From Actinomycetota bacterium (GTDB lineage: Bacteria; Actinomycetota; Actinomycetes; Streptosporangiales; Streptosporangiaceae): a stretch of 11,837 nucleotides of DNA. Location of the stretch: positions 1-11,837 of the forward strand of contig PLIQ01000184.1 of assembly GCA_003140115.1 (NCBI GenBank). The letters run 5' to 3'. The position numbers and the translations under genes were made by a program. The number at the start of each line of letters is the position of its first letter. The stretch's first letter is position 1. The notes under the pieces were generated by a model. That model did not search any database. It saw only the letters and a list, made by a program, of their open reading frames with translations, and was not told where the DNA came from. Shown piece by piece: positions 1 to 5,460 of this stretch.

Positions 1-365
1 GCCACTGCCGTCGAAAGGAGCGCGGCGTCGACAACCATGGTTTTCGCGCCCGAATGGCCGAGGACGTACGCCACCTCCTCGGCCGTGAGCCGGGTGTTTA
101 TGGCGACAAGCACCGCGCCGGCCAGCGGGACCGCGTAATGGGCGATGAGCATCTCGGGGAGGTTTGGCATCAGGTAGGCGACCCGGTCACCCGGTCCGAC
201 ACCGCTCGCCTGCAGCGCTCGTGCCACCCGCTGCGCCTCGGCCGCCAACTCCGAGTAGGTGAGCCGCCGCGCGCCGTAGATCACGGCGGTCTTGCCGGGC
301 CACACCCGAGCCGACCGCTCAAGGAACGACAGCGGCGACAACGCCGTGTACGAAACCGGATCCAT
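1..365 (-). CDS. AMP-forming acyl-CoA ligase (FadD-like), N-terminal 121 residues, cut by the window edge
   Basis: The frame is open from an ATG at 365 to the left edge with no stop, so this is the 5' part of a longer gene; family members are usually about 500-550 residues. The start is preceded by GGAGG five bases upstream. The visible protein has the typical start of an AMP-binding (PF00501) acyl-CoA synthetase. A first segment reads FLERSARVWPGKTAVIYG (14-31), followed by RLTYSEL (34-40), GVGPGDRVAYLMPNLPEM (55-72), and an AGAVLVAINTRLTAEEVAYV segment (82-101). The phosphate-binding loop and catalytic lysine lie outside the window. The enzyme would activate a fatty or hydroxy acid to its CoA thioester with ATP. 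It starts 44 bases after the phasin-like gene and is probably the third gene of the thiolase operon. Substrate chain length cannot be told. Family assignment is secure; pathway is inference. Confidence 0.9.
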   Translation of the reverse strand, partial: MDPVSYTALSPLSFLERSARVWPGKTAVIYGARRLTYSELAAEAQRVARALQASGVGPGDRVAYLMPNLPEMLIAHYAVPLAGAVLVAINTRLTAEEVAYVLGHSGAKTMVVDAALLSTAV

Positions 366-409
366 ACCAACCTCCACGAGATGCGCTAATCGCGTCCTTG
401 ACCGATGGC

Positions 410-718
410 TCAGCTACGGGCTGAGGCCTTCGGCGTGCCGTCGCCACCCGGCTGCAGCGGGGACGTTGCCTTCACGATCTCTTCGGCGAACCTGCGCTGG
501 CTGGCCAGCAGTTGCTCGGCGAAGTCGTAGGCGGTGGCCACGACCTCCTCGGGCTTGGGCAGTTTGTCGGCCAGCGGCAGCTGGACCGAAGACAGCTGGG
601 GGGCGAGGGACGGGACCGCCTCGGCCCAGGTCTTGATCGCGTCGAGCACGGTGTCCTGGCTCTTGCGAATGGTGGACAGGAACTCTTCCTGAAGCTCCTG
701 CGTGGGATTGCTGGCCAT
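410..718 (-). CDS. Small phasin-like helical protein (102 aa), probable PHA-granule-associated protein
   Basis: The frame is open further upstream, but the ATG at 718 is chosen because AAAGGAAAA precedes it at normal spacing and the extension upstream looks non-coding. The product has 102 residues and no signal peptide, membrane segment or cysteine. An N-terminal amphipathic stretch (about 7-35, including ELQEEFLSTIRKSQDTVLDA) is followed by a proline-containing linker (36-58, with LPLADKLPKPEEVV). A second amphipathic helix (about 58-85, AYDFAEQLLASQRRFAEEIV) leads to a disordered Gly/Pro/Ser tail. The two-helix layout and the second helix recall phasins and the helical part of mycobacterial HbhA. 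The gene lies 74 bases after the thiolase and 44 bases before the acyl-CoA ligase, in the same direction, which supports a role in PHA or lipid storage. The CDS is convincing; phasin function is inferred from composition and neighbours, not from a diagnostic motif. Confidence 0.75.
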   Translation of the reverse strand: MASNPTQELQEEFLSTIRKSQDTVLDAIKTWAEAVPSLAPQLSSVQLPLADKLPKPEEVVATAYDFAEQLLASQRRFAEEIVKATSPLQPGGDGTPKASARS

Positions 719-792
719 TGTCTTTTCCTTTCTGGCTTCTGCTGGTAACCGGGGCCTGGTCCTGGATGGGGCCGCGCCCGGTCGTGGATGGG

Positions 793-1974
793 TTAGACGC
801 GCTCGAAGATCGCGGCGATGCCCTGGCCGCCGCCGATGCACATCGTGATGAGCGCGTACCGGCCGCCGGTGCGCTTGAGCTCGTAGAGCGACTTGACGGT
901 CAGGATGGCCCCGGTGGCCGCGACGGGGTGCCCGAGGGAAATGCCGCTGCCGTTCGGGTTGGTGCGCTCGGGCGGCAGGCCCAACTCCCTGACCACGGCC
1001 AGCGCCTGGGCGGCGAAGGCCTCGTTCACCTCGAACACGTCGATCTCGTCGATCTTGATCCCGGTGCGGTCCAGCAGGGTGCGGACCGCCGGCACCGGGC
1101 CCATGCCCATGATGCGCGGCTCGACGCCCGCATGCGCGTACCCGATCAGCTTGCCCATCGGGGCGCGGCCGCTGCTGCGGACGAACGACTCCGACGCGAG
1201 CACCACGGCCGCGGCGGCGTCGTTGATGCCGCCCGCGTTGCCTGCGGTGACCGTGCCGTCCTTGGCGAACGCGGGCCGCAGCTTGGCCATGTCCGCCAGG
1301 CTGACCTCGGCTCGCACGTGCTCGTCGGTGTCGACGATGGTGATCTGGCCCCGCTTGCCCGGGATCTCGACCGGCAGGATCTGCTCCCTGAAATAGCCCG
1401 CCGCCTGCGCAGCCGCGGCCCGGCGGTGGCTCTCCGCGGCCAGCGCGTCCTGGTCGGCCCGGGACACGTCAAAGTCGGTGGCGACGTTCTCCGCCGTCAC
1501 GCCCATGTGGCACCCGTCGAACGGGTCGGACAGCGCGCCGGTCAACGCGTCGATGGCGGCACCGTCACCCATCCGCTGGCCCCAGCGCATGCCGGGCAGC
1601 CAGTACGGGGCGCGGCTCATCGACTCGGCGCCGCCGGCCACCGCGACCTCGCAGTCACCCAGCATGATCGCCTGCGAGGCAGACACGATGGCCTGCAGCC
1701 CGCTGCCGCACAGCCGGTTCACCGTCAGCGCGGGCGTCCCGACCGGCAGGCCGCCGTTGACGGCCGCCACCCGGGACAGGTACATATCCCTGAGCTCGGT
1801 GTGCAGCACGTTGCCGAACACGACGTGGCCCACCTGGGCCGGGTCCACGCCCGACCGGCTGACCGCCTCGCGCACCACCTTCGCGGCCAGATCACAGGGC
1901 GGGACGGAGGCCAGGCCACCGCCGAACTTCCCGATCGGAGTCCTGACACCAGACAGGACAAATACGTTTTCCAT
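793..1974 (-). CDS. Acetyl-CoA C-acetyltransferase / beta-ketothiolase (BktB/PhaA type)
   Basis: This 393-residue protein has the normal length for a biosynthetic-type thiolase (PF00108 plus PF02803). It would join two acetyl-CoA, or acetyl-CoA and a longer acyl-CoA, into a 3-ketoacyl-CoA, or run in reverse by thiolysis, in the cytoplasm. The acyl-accepting cysteine is C89 in NRLCGSGLQAI. The C-terminal active-site motifs are NEAF (N317-F320), the histidine motif GHPVAATGA (H349) and the second cysteine C379 in CIGGGQG. From memory, stretches such as GHVVFGN, RDMYLSRVAAVNGG and NPNGSGISLGHP closely resemble Cupriavidus BktB, a broad-specificity thiolase of PHA synthesis. One oddity is alanine at 352, where glycine is usual after GHP-x. 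An AAGGAAG ribosome site precedes the ATG. It is the first gene of a leftward operon with the phasin-like protein and acyl-CoA ligase, and a perfect DosR-type palindrome lies 96 bases upstream of its start. Confidence 0.95.
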   Translation of the reverse strand: MENVFVLSGVRTPIGKFGGGLASVPPCDLAAKVVREAVSRSGVDPAQVGHVVFGNVLHTELRDMYLSRVAAVNGGLPVGTPALTVNRLCGSGLQAIVSASQAIMLGDCEVAVAGGAESMSRAPYWLPGMRWGQRMGDGAAIDALTGALSDPFDGCHMGVTAENVATDFDVSRADQDALAAESHRRAAAAQAAGYFREQILPVEIPGKRGQITIVDTDEHVRAEVSLADMAKLRPAFAKDGTVTAGNAGGINDAAAAVVLASESFVRSSGRAPMGKLIGYAHAGVEPRIMGMGPVPAVRTLLDRTGIKIDEIDVFEVNEAFAAQALAVVRELGLPPERTNPNGSGISLGHPVAATGAILTVKSLYELKRTGGRYALITMCIGGGQGIAAIFERV

Positions 1975-2019
1975 GATTCTTCCTTTTCTCGGCCGTTGGC
2001 CTCAGTACCACGTAGTGCG

Positions 2020-2033
2020 GACGTTACAGTCCC
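2020..2033. promoter_or_regulatory. Possible secondary DosR half-site upstream of the thiolase
   Basis: The right half AGTCCC (2028-2033) is perfect, but the left half is poor, giving about 9 of 14 matches to GGGACTWWAGTCCC. It lies 51 bases centre to centre from the perfect box at 2071-2084, on the thiolase side. It overlaps the best minus-strand -10-like sequence I can find (TGTAAC at 2023-2028). It may be a helper site or chance. Confidence 0.25.
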
Positions 2034-2070
2034 GTGATCTGGCGGAACCCGGCCATAGGTCATCGCATTT

Positions 2071-2084
2071 GGGACTTAAGTCCC
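2071..2084. promoter_or_regulatory. DosR/DevR-type dormancy box, perfect core palindrome
   Basis: The sequence GGGACTTAAGTCCC is a perfect 14-base palindrome. It matches every position of the core GGGACTWWAGTCCC of the mycobacterial DosR (DevR) consensus TTSGGGACTWWAGTCCCSAA; the flanks match partly. It lies between the reductase stop and the thiolase start, 96 bases upstream of the thiolase ATG, a normal location for DosR activation of the leftward thiolase operon. The motif match is direct observation. That a DosR-family response regulator binds here is inference from the known family. Confidence 0.75.
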
Positions 2085-2111
2085 TTTGGACCGGGCCCAT
2101 CCGGGCTTGAG

Positions 2112-2128
2112 TGGCGCACGTGGCGCCA
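2112..2128 (-). terminator. GC-rich hairpin just after the short-chain reductase
   Basis: TGGCGC and GCGCCA form a perfect six-base-pair stem around the five-base loop ACGTG, 12 bases past the reductase stop codon on the minus strand. There is no T run, so it is not a classical intrinsic terminator. GC stems without a T tract are often suggested as terminators in actinobacteria. If it works, it separates the reductase transcript from the thiolase operon, which has its own DosR-type box further downstream. Confidence 0.4.
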
Positions 2129-2140
2129 AGAAGTCGTGAG

Positions 2141-2893
2141 TCAGCACAGAGGGCCGCCCGCCACGTAGATGACTTGGCCGGAGACGAAGCCCGCGTCCTC
2201 GCCGACCAGGAAGGAGACAGCGGCCGCCACGTCGGCTGGCTGGCCGACCCGGTTTACGGCTATCTGCTTCTTGTAGGTCTCCACGAGATCCTCGAACGAC
2301 ATCTTCAAGCTGGTGGCCATGCCCTTGGTCATGTCGGTGGCGATGAAGTGGGGAGCGACCGCGTTCGCGGTGATCCCGAACTTACCCAGTTCCTTGGCGA
2401 GCGTCTTGGTGAAGCCCTCCAGGCCGGCCTTGGTGGCGGAGTAGTTGGCCTGCCCGCGATTGCCGAGCGCCGACGACGACGAGATGTTGACGATCCGTCC
2501 CCATTTTTGCTCGGTCATGTACTTCTGGATCGCCCTGGTCATCAGGAACGGGCCGCGCAGGTTGACGGCGATCACCGAATCCCACTGCTCGTCGGTCATT
2601 TTGAACAGCATGGCGTCGCGGGTTATCCCGGCGTTGTTCACCAGCACCGTCGGCGCGCCGAGCTCGGCGGCCACCCGGTCGACCGCGGCCTGCACTTGAT
2701 CGGACTTGCTGACGTCGGCGCCGACCGCGAGCGCGCGCCCGCCGTCATTCTCGATCTCCTTCACCGTGGCGGCGCAATCGGCCTCGTCGAGGTCGACGAC
2801 GGCCACGGCCATACCGTCGGCGGCCAGCCTGATAGCCGTCCCCGCGCCTATGCCGCGGGCTGCTCCGGTCACGATCGCGATTCTGTCTGACAT
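2141..2893 (-). CDS. Short-chain dehydrogenase/reductase, FabG/PhaB-like (3-oxoacyl-CoA or acetoacetyl-CoA reductase)
   Basis: The 250-residue product is a classical SDR. The frame is open 22 codons further upstream, but the ATG at 2893 is chosen because GAGGAG sits five bases before it and the protein then starts directly with the first Rossmann strand. The nucleotide loop TGAARGIG (9-16), NNAG (86-89), N111 and the triad S138, Y151, K155 (in NISSSS and ANYSATKAG) are all present and share E. coli FabG numbering. It would interconvert 3-ketoacyl and (R)-3-hydroxyacyl thioesters. D34 at the end of the second strand (VVDLD) points to NAD(H) rather than NADP(H), unlike typical FabG or PhaB. The usual PG motif before the substrate loop reads APHFIATDM, with histidine at 182. 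It lies upstream of a BktB-like thiolase on the same strand and divergent from a CoA-transferase, which favours acetoacetyl-CoA reduction or 3-hydroxybutyryl-CoA oxidation over membrane fatty-acid synthesis. Confidence 0.92.
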   Translation of the reverse strand: MSDRIAIVTGAARGIGAGTAIRLAADGMAVAVVDLDEADCAATVKEIENDGGRALAVGADVSKSDQVQAAVDRVAAELGAPTVLVNNAGITRDAMLFKMTDEQWDSVIAVNLRGPFLMTRAIQKYMTEQKWGRIVNISSSSALGNRGQANYSATKAGLEGFTKTLAKELGKFGITANAVAPHFIATDMTKGMATSLKMSFEDLVETYKKQIAVNRVGQPADVAAAVSFLVGEDAGFVSGQVIYVAGGPLC

Positions 2894-2898
2894 GGGGT

Positions 2899-2904
2899 CT
2901 CCTC
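2899..2904 (-). promoter_or_regulatory. Ribosome binding site that fixes the reductase start
   Basis: On the minus strand this reads GAGGAG, five bases before the ATG at 2893. The upstream in-frame start at 2959 has no comparable site and would add a 22-residue arginine/proline-rich extension unlike SDR proteins. Confidence 0.7.
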
Positions 2905-2966
2905 TTATCTGTGCGGGCCGTGGTGCCCAGCCGGGTCGGCCTTCGCGGGTCCGCGGCATGTGCTGT

Positions 2967-2984
2967 ACGTACTTCGTCGTACGT
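2967..2984. promoter_or_regulatory. Inverted repeat in the divergent promoter region
   Basis: ACGTAC and GTACGT are perfect six-base inverted arms separated by six bases (TTCGTC). The left arm is part of the eight-base palindrome GTACGTAC. The repeat lies between the DosR-like box at 3005-3018 and the reductase start, where the reductase promoter should be. It looks like a dimeric repressor operator, for example of the TetR type. No regulator gene is visible in the window, so this is a candidate only. Confidence 0.35.
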
Positions 2985-3004
2985 TCGCGGCCTTTCGCTG
3001 GCTA

Positions 3005-3018
3005 GTGGCTTTAGTCCC
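3005..3018. promoter_or_regulatory. DosR/DevR-type box in the divergent reductase/CoA-transferase region
   Basis: GTGGCTTTAGTCCC matches GGGACTWWAGTCCC at 12 of 14 positions, with the right half perfect. It lies 111 bases upstream of the reductase ATG and 88 bases upstream of the CoA-transferase ATG, so one site could serve both directions. A weak -10-like CATAGC follows at 3052-3057 on the CoA-transferase side. Support comes mainly from the perfect site about 0.9 kb away. Confidence 0.6.
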
Positions 3019-3091
3019 TTACCGTGACCCTGGGGATCGGAGCCGGTGCCACATAGCTGGCTCGCGCCCCACCCGTAAAGTGAGCACTCAT

Positions 3092-3098
3092 GAGGGGG
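3092..3098 (+). promoter_or_regulatory. Ribosome binding site that fixes the CoA-transferase start
   Basis: GAGGGGG lies eight bases before the ATG at 3107. A GTG at 3080 is in frame but has no purine-rich site at good spacing. The ATG at 3090 is out of frame and stops after six codons. Confidence 0.65.
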
Positions 3099-3106
3099 CA
3101 TACGGG

Positions 3107-4627
3107 ATGACAGACCAGTCGCGACTGCGGTGCAAGGCCCTTGCCGACAAGGTGATGCCGGCTGAAGACGCAGCCACGTTCATCGCGCCGGGTGATAACG
3201 TCGGGATGAGCGGATTCACCGGTTCTGGCCATCCGAAGGCGGTACCGACGGCGCTGGTCGCCCGGATCACCGAGGCGGCCGAACGCGGTGACCGTTTCAC
3301 GATCGGCGTCTGGACCGGCTCGTCTACCGCGCCGCAGCTAGACGGCGCGCTGGCGGCGGCCGGCGGAATCGATCTGCGCATGCCGTACCAGTCCGACCCG
3401 GTGACCCGCGCCAAGATCAACGCGGGGCTGCTGGACTACGTGGACGTGCACCTATCGCACGTCGCGCAGATGGTCGCCGAAGGCGTCTTCGGTCACCTCG
3501 ACGTCGCGCTCATCGAGGTCGCCGGCATCACCGCCGGCGGCGCGCTGATCCCGTCCTCCTCGGTGGGTAGCAACACAACATGGATCGACATGGCCGACCG
3601 GGTGATCCTTGAGGTCAACTCCTGGCAGCCCGCCGAGCTGGAGGGAATGCACGACGTTATCCATGGCTCCGCGCTGCTCCCGCACCGCACACCGATCCAG
3701 ATCCTCACGCCGTCGGACCGGATCGGCACGCCCTATCTGCACTGCCCGCCGGAGAAAATCATCGCCGTCGTGCCGACACACGAACCGGATTACAGCGCTC
3801 CGTCCAGGCCGGCTGACGAGGACTCGCGGCTGATCGCCGGGCACGTCCTGGACTTCCTGACCCACGAAGTACGGCGCGGGCGGCTACCCGCCACGCTGCC
3901 GCCGCTGCAGTCCGGCGTCGGCAACATCCCCAACGCCGTGCTCGCCGGGCTTGACGGTGGGGCATTCCCGGCGCTAACGGCCTACACCGAGGTGGTCCAA
4001 GACGGCATGCTGCAACTGCTGCGCTCAGGTGCGATGACCATCGCCTCAGCGACAGGCTTCTCCCTCAGCCAGGACGGCCTCGCCGACCTGCACGCCGGTA
4101 TCGGGGACTACCGCCACCAGATCATCCTTCGCCCGCAGGAGATCAGCAACCACCCGGAGGTTATACGCCGGCTCGGCTGCCTGGCGATGAACGGCATGAT
4201 CGAGGCCGACATCTACGGCAACGTGAACTCCACCCACATCATGGGCTCGAGCATGCAGAACGGCATCGGCGGCTCCGGCGATTTCGCCCGCAACGCCTAC
4301 CTAGCGATGTTCCTGTCCCCCTCGACCGCCAAGAACGCGTCGATCTCGTGCATTGTGCCGATGGTCAGCCACGTCGACCACACCGAGCACGACGTACATG
4401 TCATCATCACCGAGCAGGGCATCGCCGACCTGCGCGGCTTGCCGCCGCGGCGCCGAGCCCAGCAGATCATCGACCACTGCGCGCACCCCGGCTACCGGCC
4501 GGCCCTGCAGGACTACCTCGACCGGGCGACTGCCACCGGACCTGGCAAGCACACCCCGCACCTGCTCAACGAGGCATTGTCGTGGCACGTACGGTACCTA
4601 CGCGACGGCAGCATGCGGCCGCACTGA
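3107..4627 (+). CDS. Acetyl-CoA hydrolase / acetate (succinate) CoA-transferase family protein
   Basis: The 506-residue product belongs to the Ach1/Cat1/AarC family (PF02550 then PF13336), whose members are about 500 residues long. The glutamate that forms the CoA thioester should be E295 in AYTEVVQDG. This fits the E294 position I recall for AarC. Other family marks are GFTGSGHPKAVP (36-47), QSGVGNIPNAVLAGL (268-282), NGIGGSGDFARN (385-396, oxyanion region) and VIITEQGIADLRGL (432-445), with E436 in place of AarC E435. It would move CoA between succinate, acetate or a short-chain acyl group, or hydrolyse acetyl-CoA. Sequence alone does not settle which. It diverges from the reductase and shares its DosR-like promoter region. 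In that setting acetate release with CoA conserved, or activation of short acids for PHA, is plausible. The open frame upstream of 3107 is not preferred because of the ribosome site at 3092-3098. Confidence 0.93.
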   Translation: MTDQSRLRCKALADKVMPAEDAATFIAPGDNVGMSGFTGSGHPKAVPTALVARITEAAERGDRFTIGVWTGSSTAPQLDGALAAAGGIDLRMPYQSDPVTRAKINAGLLDYVDVHLSHVAQMVAEGVFGHLDVALIEVAGITAGGALIPSSSVGSNTTWIDMADRVILEVNSWQPAELEGMHDVIHGSALLPHRTPIQILTPSDRIGTPYLHCPPEKIIAVVPTHEPDYSAPSRPADEDSRLIAGHVLDFLTHEVRRGRLPATLPPLQSGVGNIPNAVLAGLDGGAFPALTAYTEVVQDGMLQLLRSGAMTIASATGFSLSQDGLADLHAGIGDYRHQIILRPQEISNHPEVIRRLGCLAMNGMIEADIYGNVNSTHIMGSSMQNGIGGSGDFARNAYLAMFLSPSTAKNASISCIVPMVSHVDHTEHDVHVIITEQGIADLRGLPPRRRAQQIIDHCAHPGYRPALQDYLDRATATGPGKHTPHLLNEALSWHVRYLRDGSMRPH

Positions 4628-4851
4628 AGCGCCTTTGGGCACGGCATGACTATGGGGGCCTAGGCATAACCGTCCGCCCCGAGCGGCACAATCCCGCCGT
4701 GTTTATCGCCTGGATCGAGGAGAACATCAGTCCCAGGCCAGTCAGCAGTCCCCAGCCGACGCCTTATCTACACGCCCGACCCGGTAGATAACGACAAGAA
4801 TTAATAATTTTTGAGTTGCGTTTCCGCAGGTCAAAGAACCCGATCCGAGCG

Positions 4852-4865
4852 ACGCGCTAAGTCCC
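4852..4865. promoter_or_regulatory. Possible DosR half-site
   Basis: The right half TAAGTCCC (4858-4865) fits the DosR core WWAGTCCC, but the left half does not, giving about 9 of 14 matches. It lies about 180 bases upstream of the 81-residue gene and shortly before the candidate promoter at 4880-4907. Alone it would be ignored; it is listed because stronger copies occur in the window. Confidence 0.2.
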
Positions 4866-4879
4866 GGGCAACCTCGCCC

Positions 4880-4907
4880 TTGTTTTCGGCCGTCCCGAAC
4901 ATAAGAT
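4880..4907 (+). promoter_or_regulatory. Candidate promoter for the 81-aa gene
   Basis: TTGTTT (4880-4885) and TAAGAT (4902-4907) have a 16-base spacer and lie in a locally AT-rich stretch. They would give a leader of roughly 130 bases before the start at 5047. An alternative is the TTGACC at 4991. Neither is strong. Confidence 0.25.
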
Positions 4908-4974
4908 ACTGAAATTGTCGGCACAGTGGGCCGGGAGAGATCGAAATCGTCCCAACAGATAATATCCCGGAAAC

Positions 4975-4996
4975 ATCTCGGAGATATCTCTTGACC
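4975..4996 (+). promoter_or_regulatory. Overlapping palindromes abutting a TTGACC -35-like element
   Basis: ATCTC-G-GAGAT (4975-4985) overlaps the perfect ten-base palindrome GAGATATCTC (4981-4990). TTGACC follows at once (4991-4996), while the matching -10 near 5014-5019 (TCACTT) is poor. The layout resembles an operator placed against a -35 element upstream of the small gene at 5047. This rests only on pattern. Confidence 0.3.
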
Positions 4997-5046
4997 CAGC
5001 CAGCCTGCTGCATTCACTTAGCAAACCGCGCAAAGGGAGACGAGCG

Positions 5047-5292
5047 ATGACGGCACAGCCCTACGTCGACGGCATCACGGACACGGTGCCGCATCGCATC
5101 GCGAGCAGTCTGGCCGCCAGCCAGATCGCAGCCGACCAGGACACGATCAGCGTCTCGGTGGTCTGGCCCGATCGCTGGTTTCTTGGCGACCTTGCGGTGG
5201 TCACCACCCGTGACGGTCGCGCGTTCGCCGGCCCGGTGGAGGCCATGGACGTCTGCACCGGCGAGGTCACCATCAGGGTGCCGGGCAGCTGA
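5047..5292 (+). CDS. 81-residue protein of unknown function
   Basis: I do not recognise this family. The reading frame shows strong G/C preference at third codon positions, and AAAGGGAGA lies about nine bases before the ATG, so it is probably real. The product is acidic, with no signal peptide or membrane segment. The N-terminal half is polar and partly helical (HRIASSLAASQIAADQDT, 16-33). The C-terminal half alternates hydrophobic and polar residues and looks like a small beta barrel or sheet: ISVSVVWPDRWFLGDLAVVT (34-53), DGRAFAGPVEAMD (56-68), GEVTIRV (72-78). One cysteine is present (C70). It stands alone between the CoA-transferase and the HAD dehydrogenase, 168 bases before the latter, with AT-rich promoter-like sequence upstream. 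A role tied to the neighbouring metabolism is a guess. Confidence 0.7.
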   Translation: MTAQPYVDGITDTVPHRIASSLAASQIAADQDTISVSVVWPDRWFLGDLAVVTTRDGRAFAGPVEAMDVCTGEVTIRVPGS

Positions 5293-5305
5293 GCGCGAGC
5301 TACCA

Positions 5306-5319
5306 GAGTCTTTGGTCCG
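5306..5319. promoter_or_regulatory. Weak DosR-like box upstream of the HAD dehydrogenase
   Basis: GAGTCTTTGGTCCG matches GGGACTWWAGTCCC at 10 of 14 positions and keeps the central CTWW and GTCC. It lies 141 bases upstream of the dehydrogenase ATG. It overlaps GGTCC/GGACC inverted arms (5314-5318 and 5327-5331) that could instead form a small hairpin after the 81-residue gene. Confidence 0.35.
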
Positions 5320-5416
5320 GCCGGGACAGGACCGAATACCCTCACCTTGCGCGCACCGCGTCGTGTGTGCTGGACGAAAGATGCTTCGCTAGGCACGCCG
5401 CCGTTTCGGTGACGGC

Positions 5417-5440
5417 CTTGCGACGCATCAAGAGCGCAAG
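5417..5440 (+). promoter_or_regulatory. Hairpin in the leader, directly before the HAD ribosome site
   Basis: CTTGCG and CGCAAG form a perfect six-base stem with a 12-base loop. It ends two bases before the purine-rich ribosome site GAGGGAAGG (5443-5451) of the gene starting at 5461. It could affect translation or transcript stability, but it may also be chance in GC-rich DNA. Confidence 0.3.
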
Positions 5441-5460
5441 CCGAGGGAAGGCTTTACAAC

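Larger units (their letters stand above)
4628..5046. other. 419-base intergenic region, partly AT-rich, no supported gene
   Basis: Short open frames on both strands here have no recognisable product and no good start signals, so I call none. The first 165 bases resemble the GC-rich surroundings, include the eight-base palindrome GCCTAGGC near 4657, and may be the CoA-transferase 3' tail. From about 4790 base use shifts to AT-rich (for example AATTAATAATTTTT), and AT-rich patches recur to about 5020. This suits a promoter region for the small gene at 5047. Confidence 0.5.

Noticed and set aside
718..2037. Long plus-strand open frame opposite the thiolase
   Set aside because: It is an antisense shadow of a GC-rich gene: its protein is rich in Arg, Gly, Ala, Asp and His with no domain, while the minus strand gives a perfect thiolase.
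2960..3106. N-terminal extension of the CoA-transferase
   Set aside because: The 49 extra codons cover the DosR-like box and divergent promoter region and look non-coding; ATG 3107 has a good ribosome site and the normal family N terminus.
4674..4686. CCGC/GCGG hairpin as terminator of the CoA-transferase
   Set aside because: Only four base pairs and no T tract; stems of this size are expected by chance in GC-rich DNA.
4628..4791. Tail of a plus-strand frame (with AVFIAWIEENISPRP) as a possible gene remnant
   Set aside because: The frame starts inside the CoA-transferase gene in another phase and the tail matches no family that I recognise, so a pseudogene cannot be supported.
4742..5017. 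Minus-strand open frames of 60-91 codons in the intergenic region
   Set aside because: No recognisable protein, no ribosome site and little third-position G/C bias; they overlap the promoter-like AT-rich stretch.
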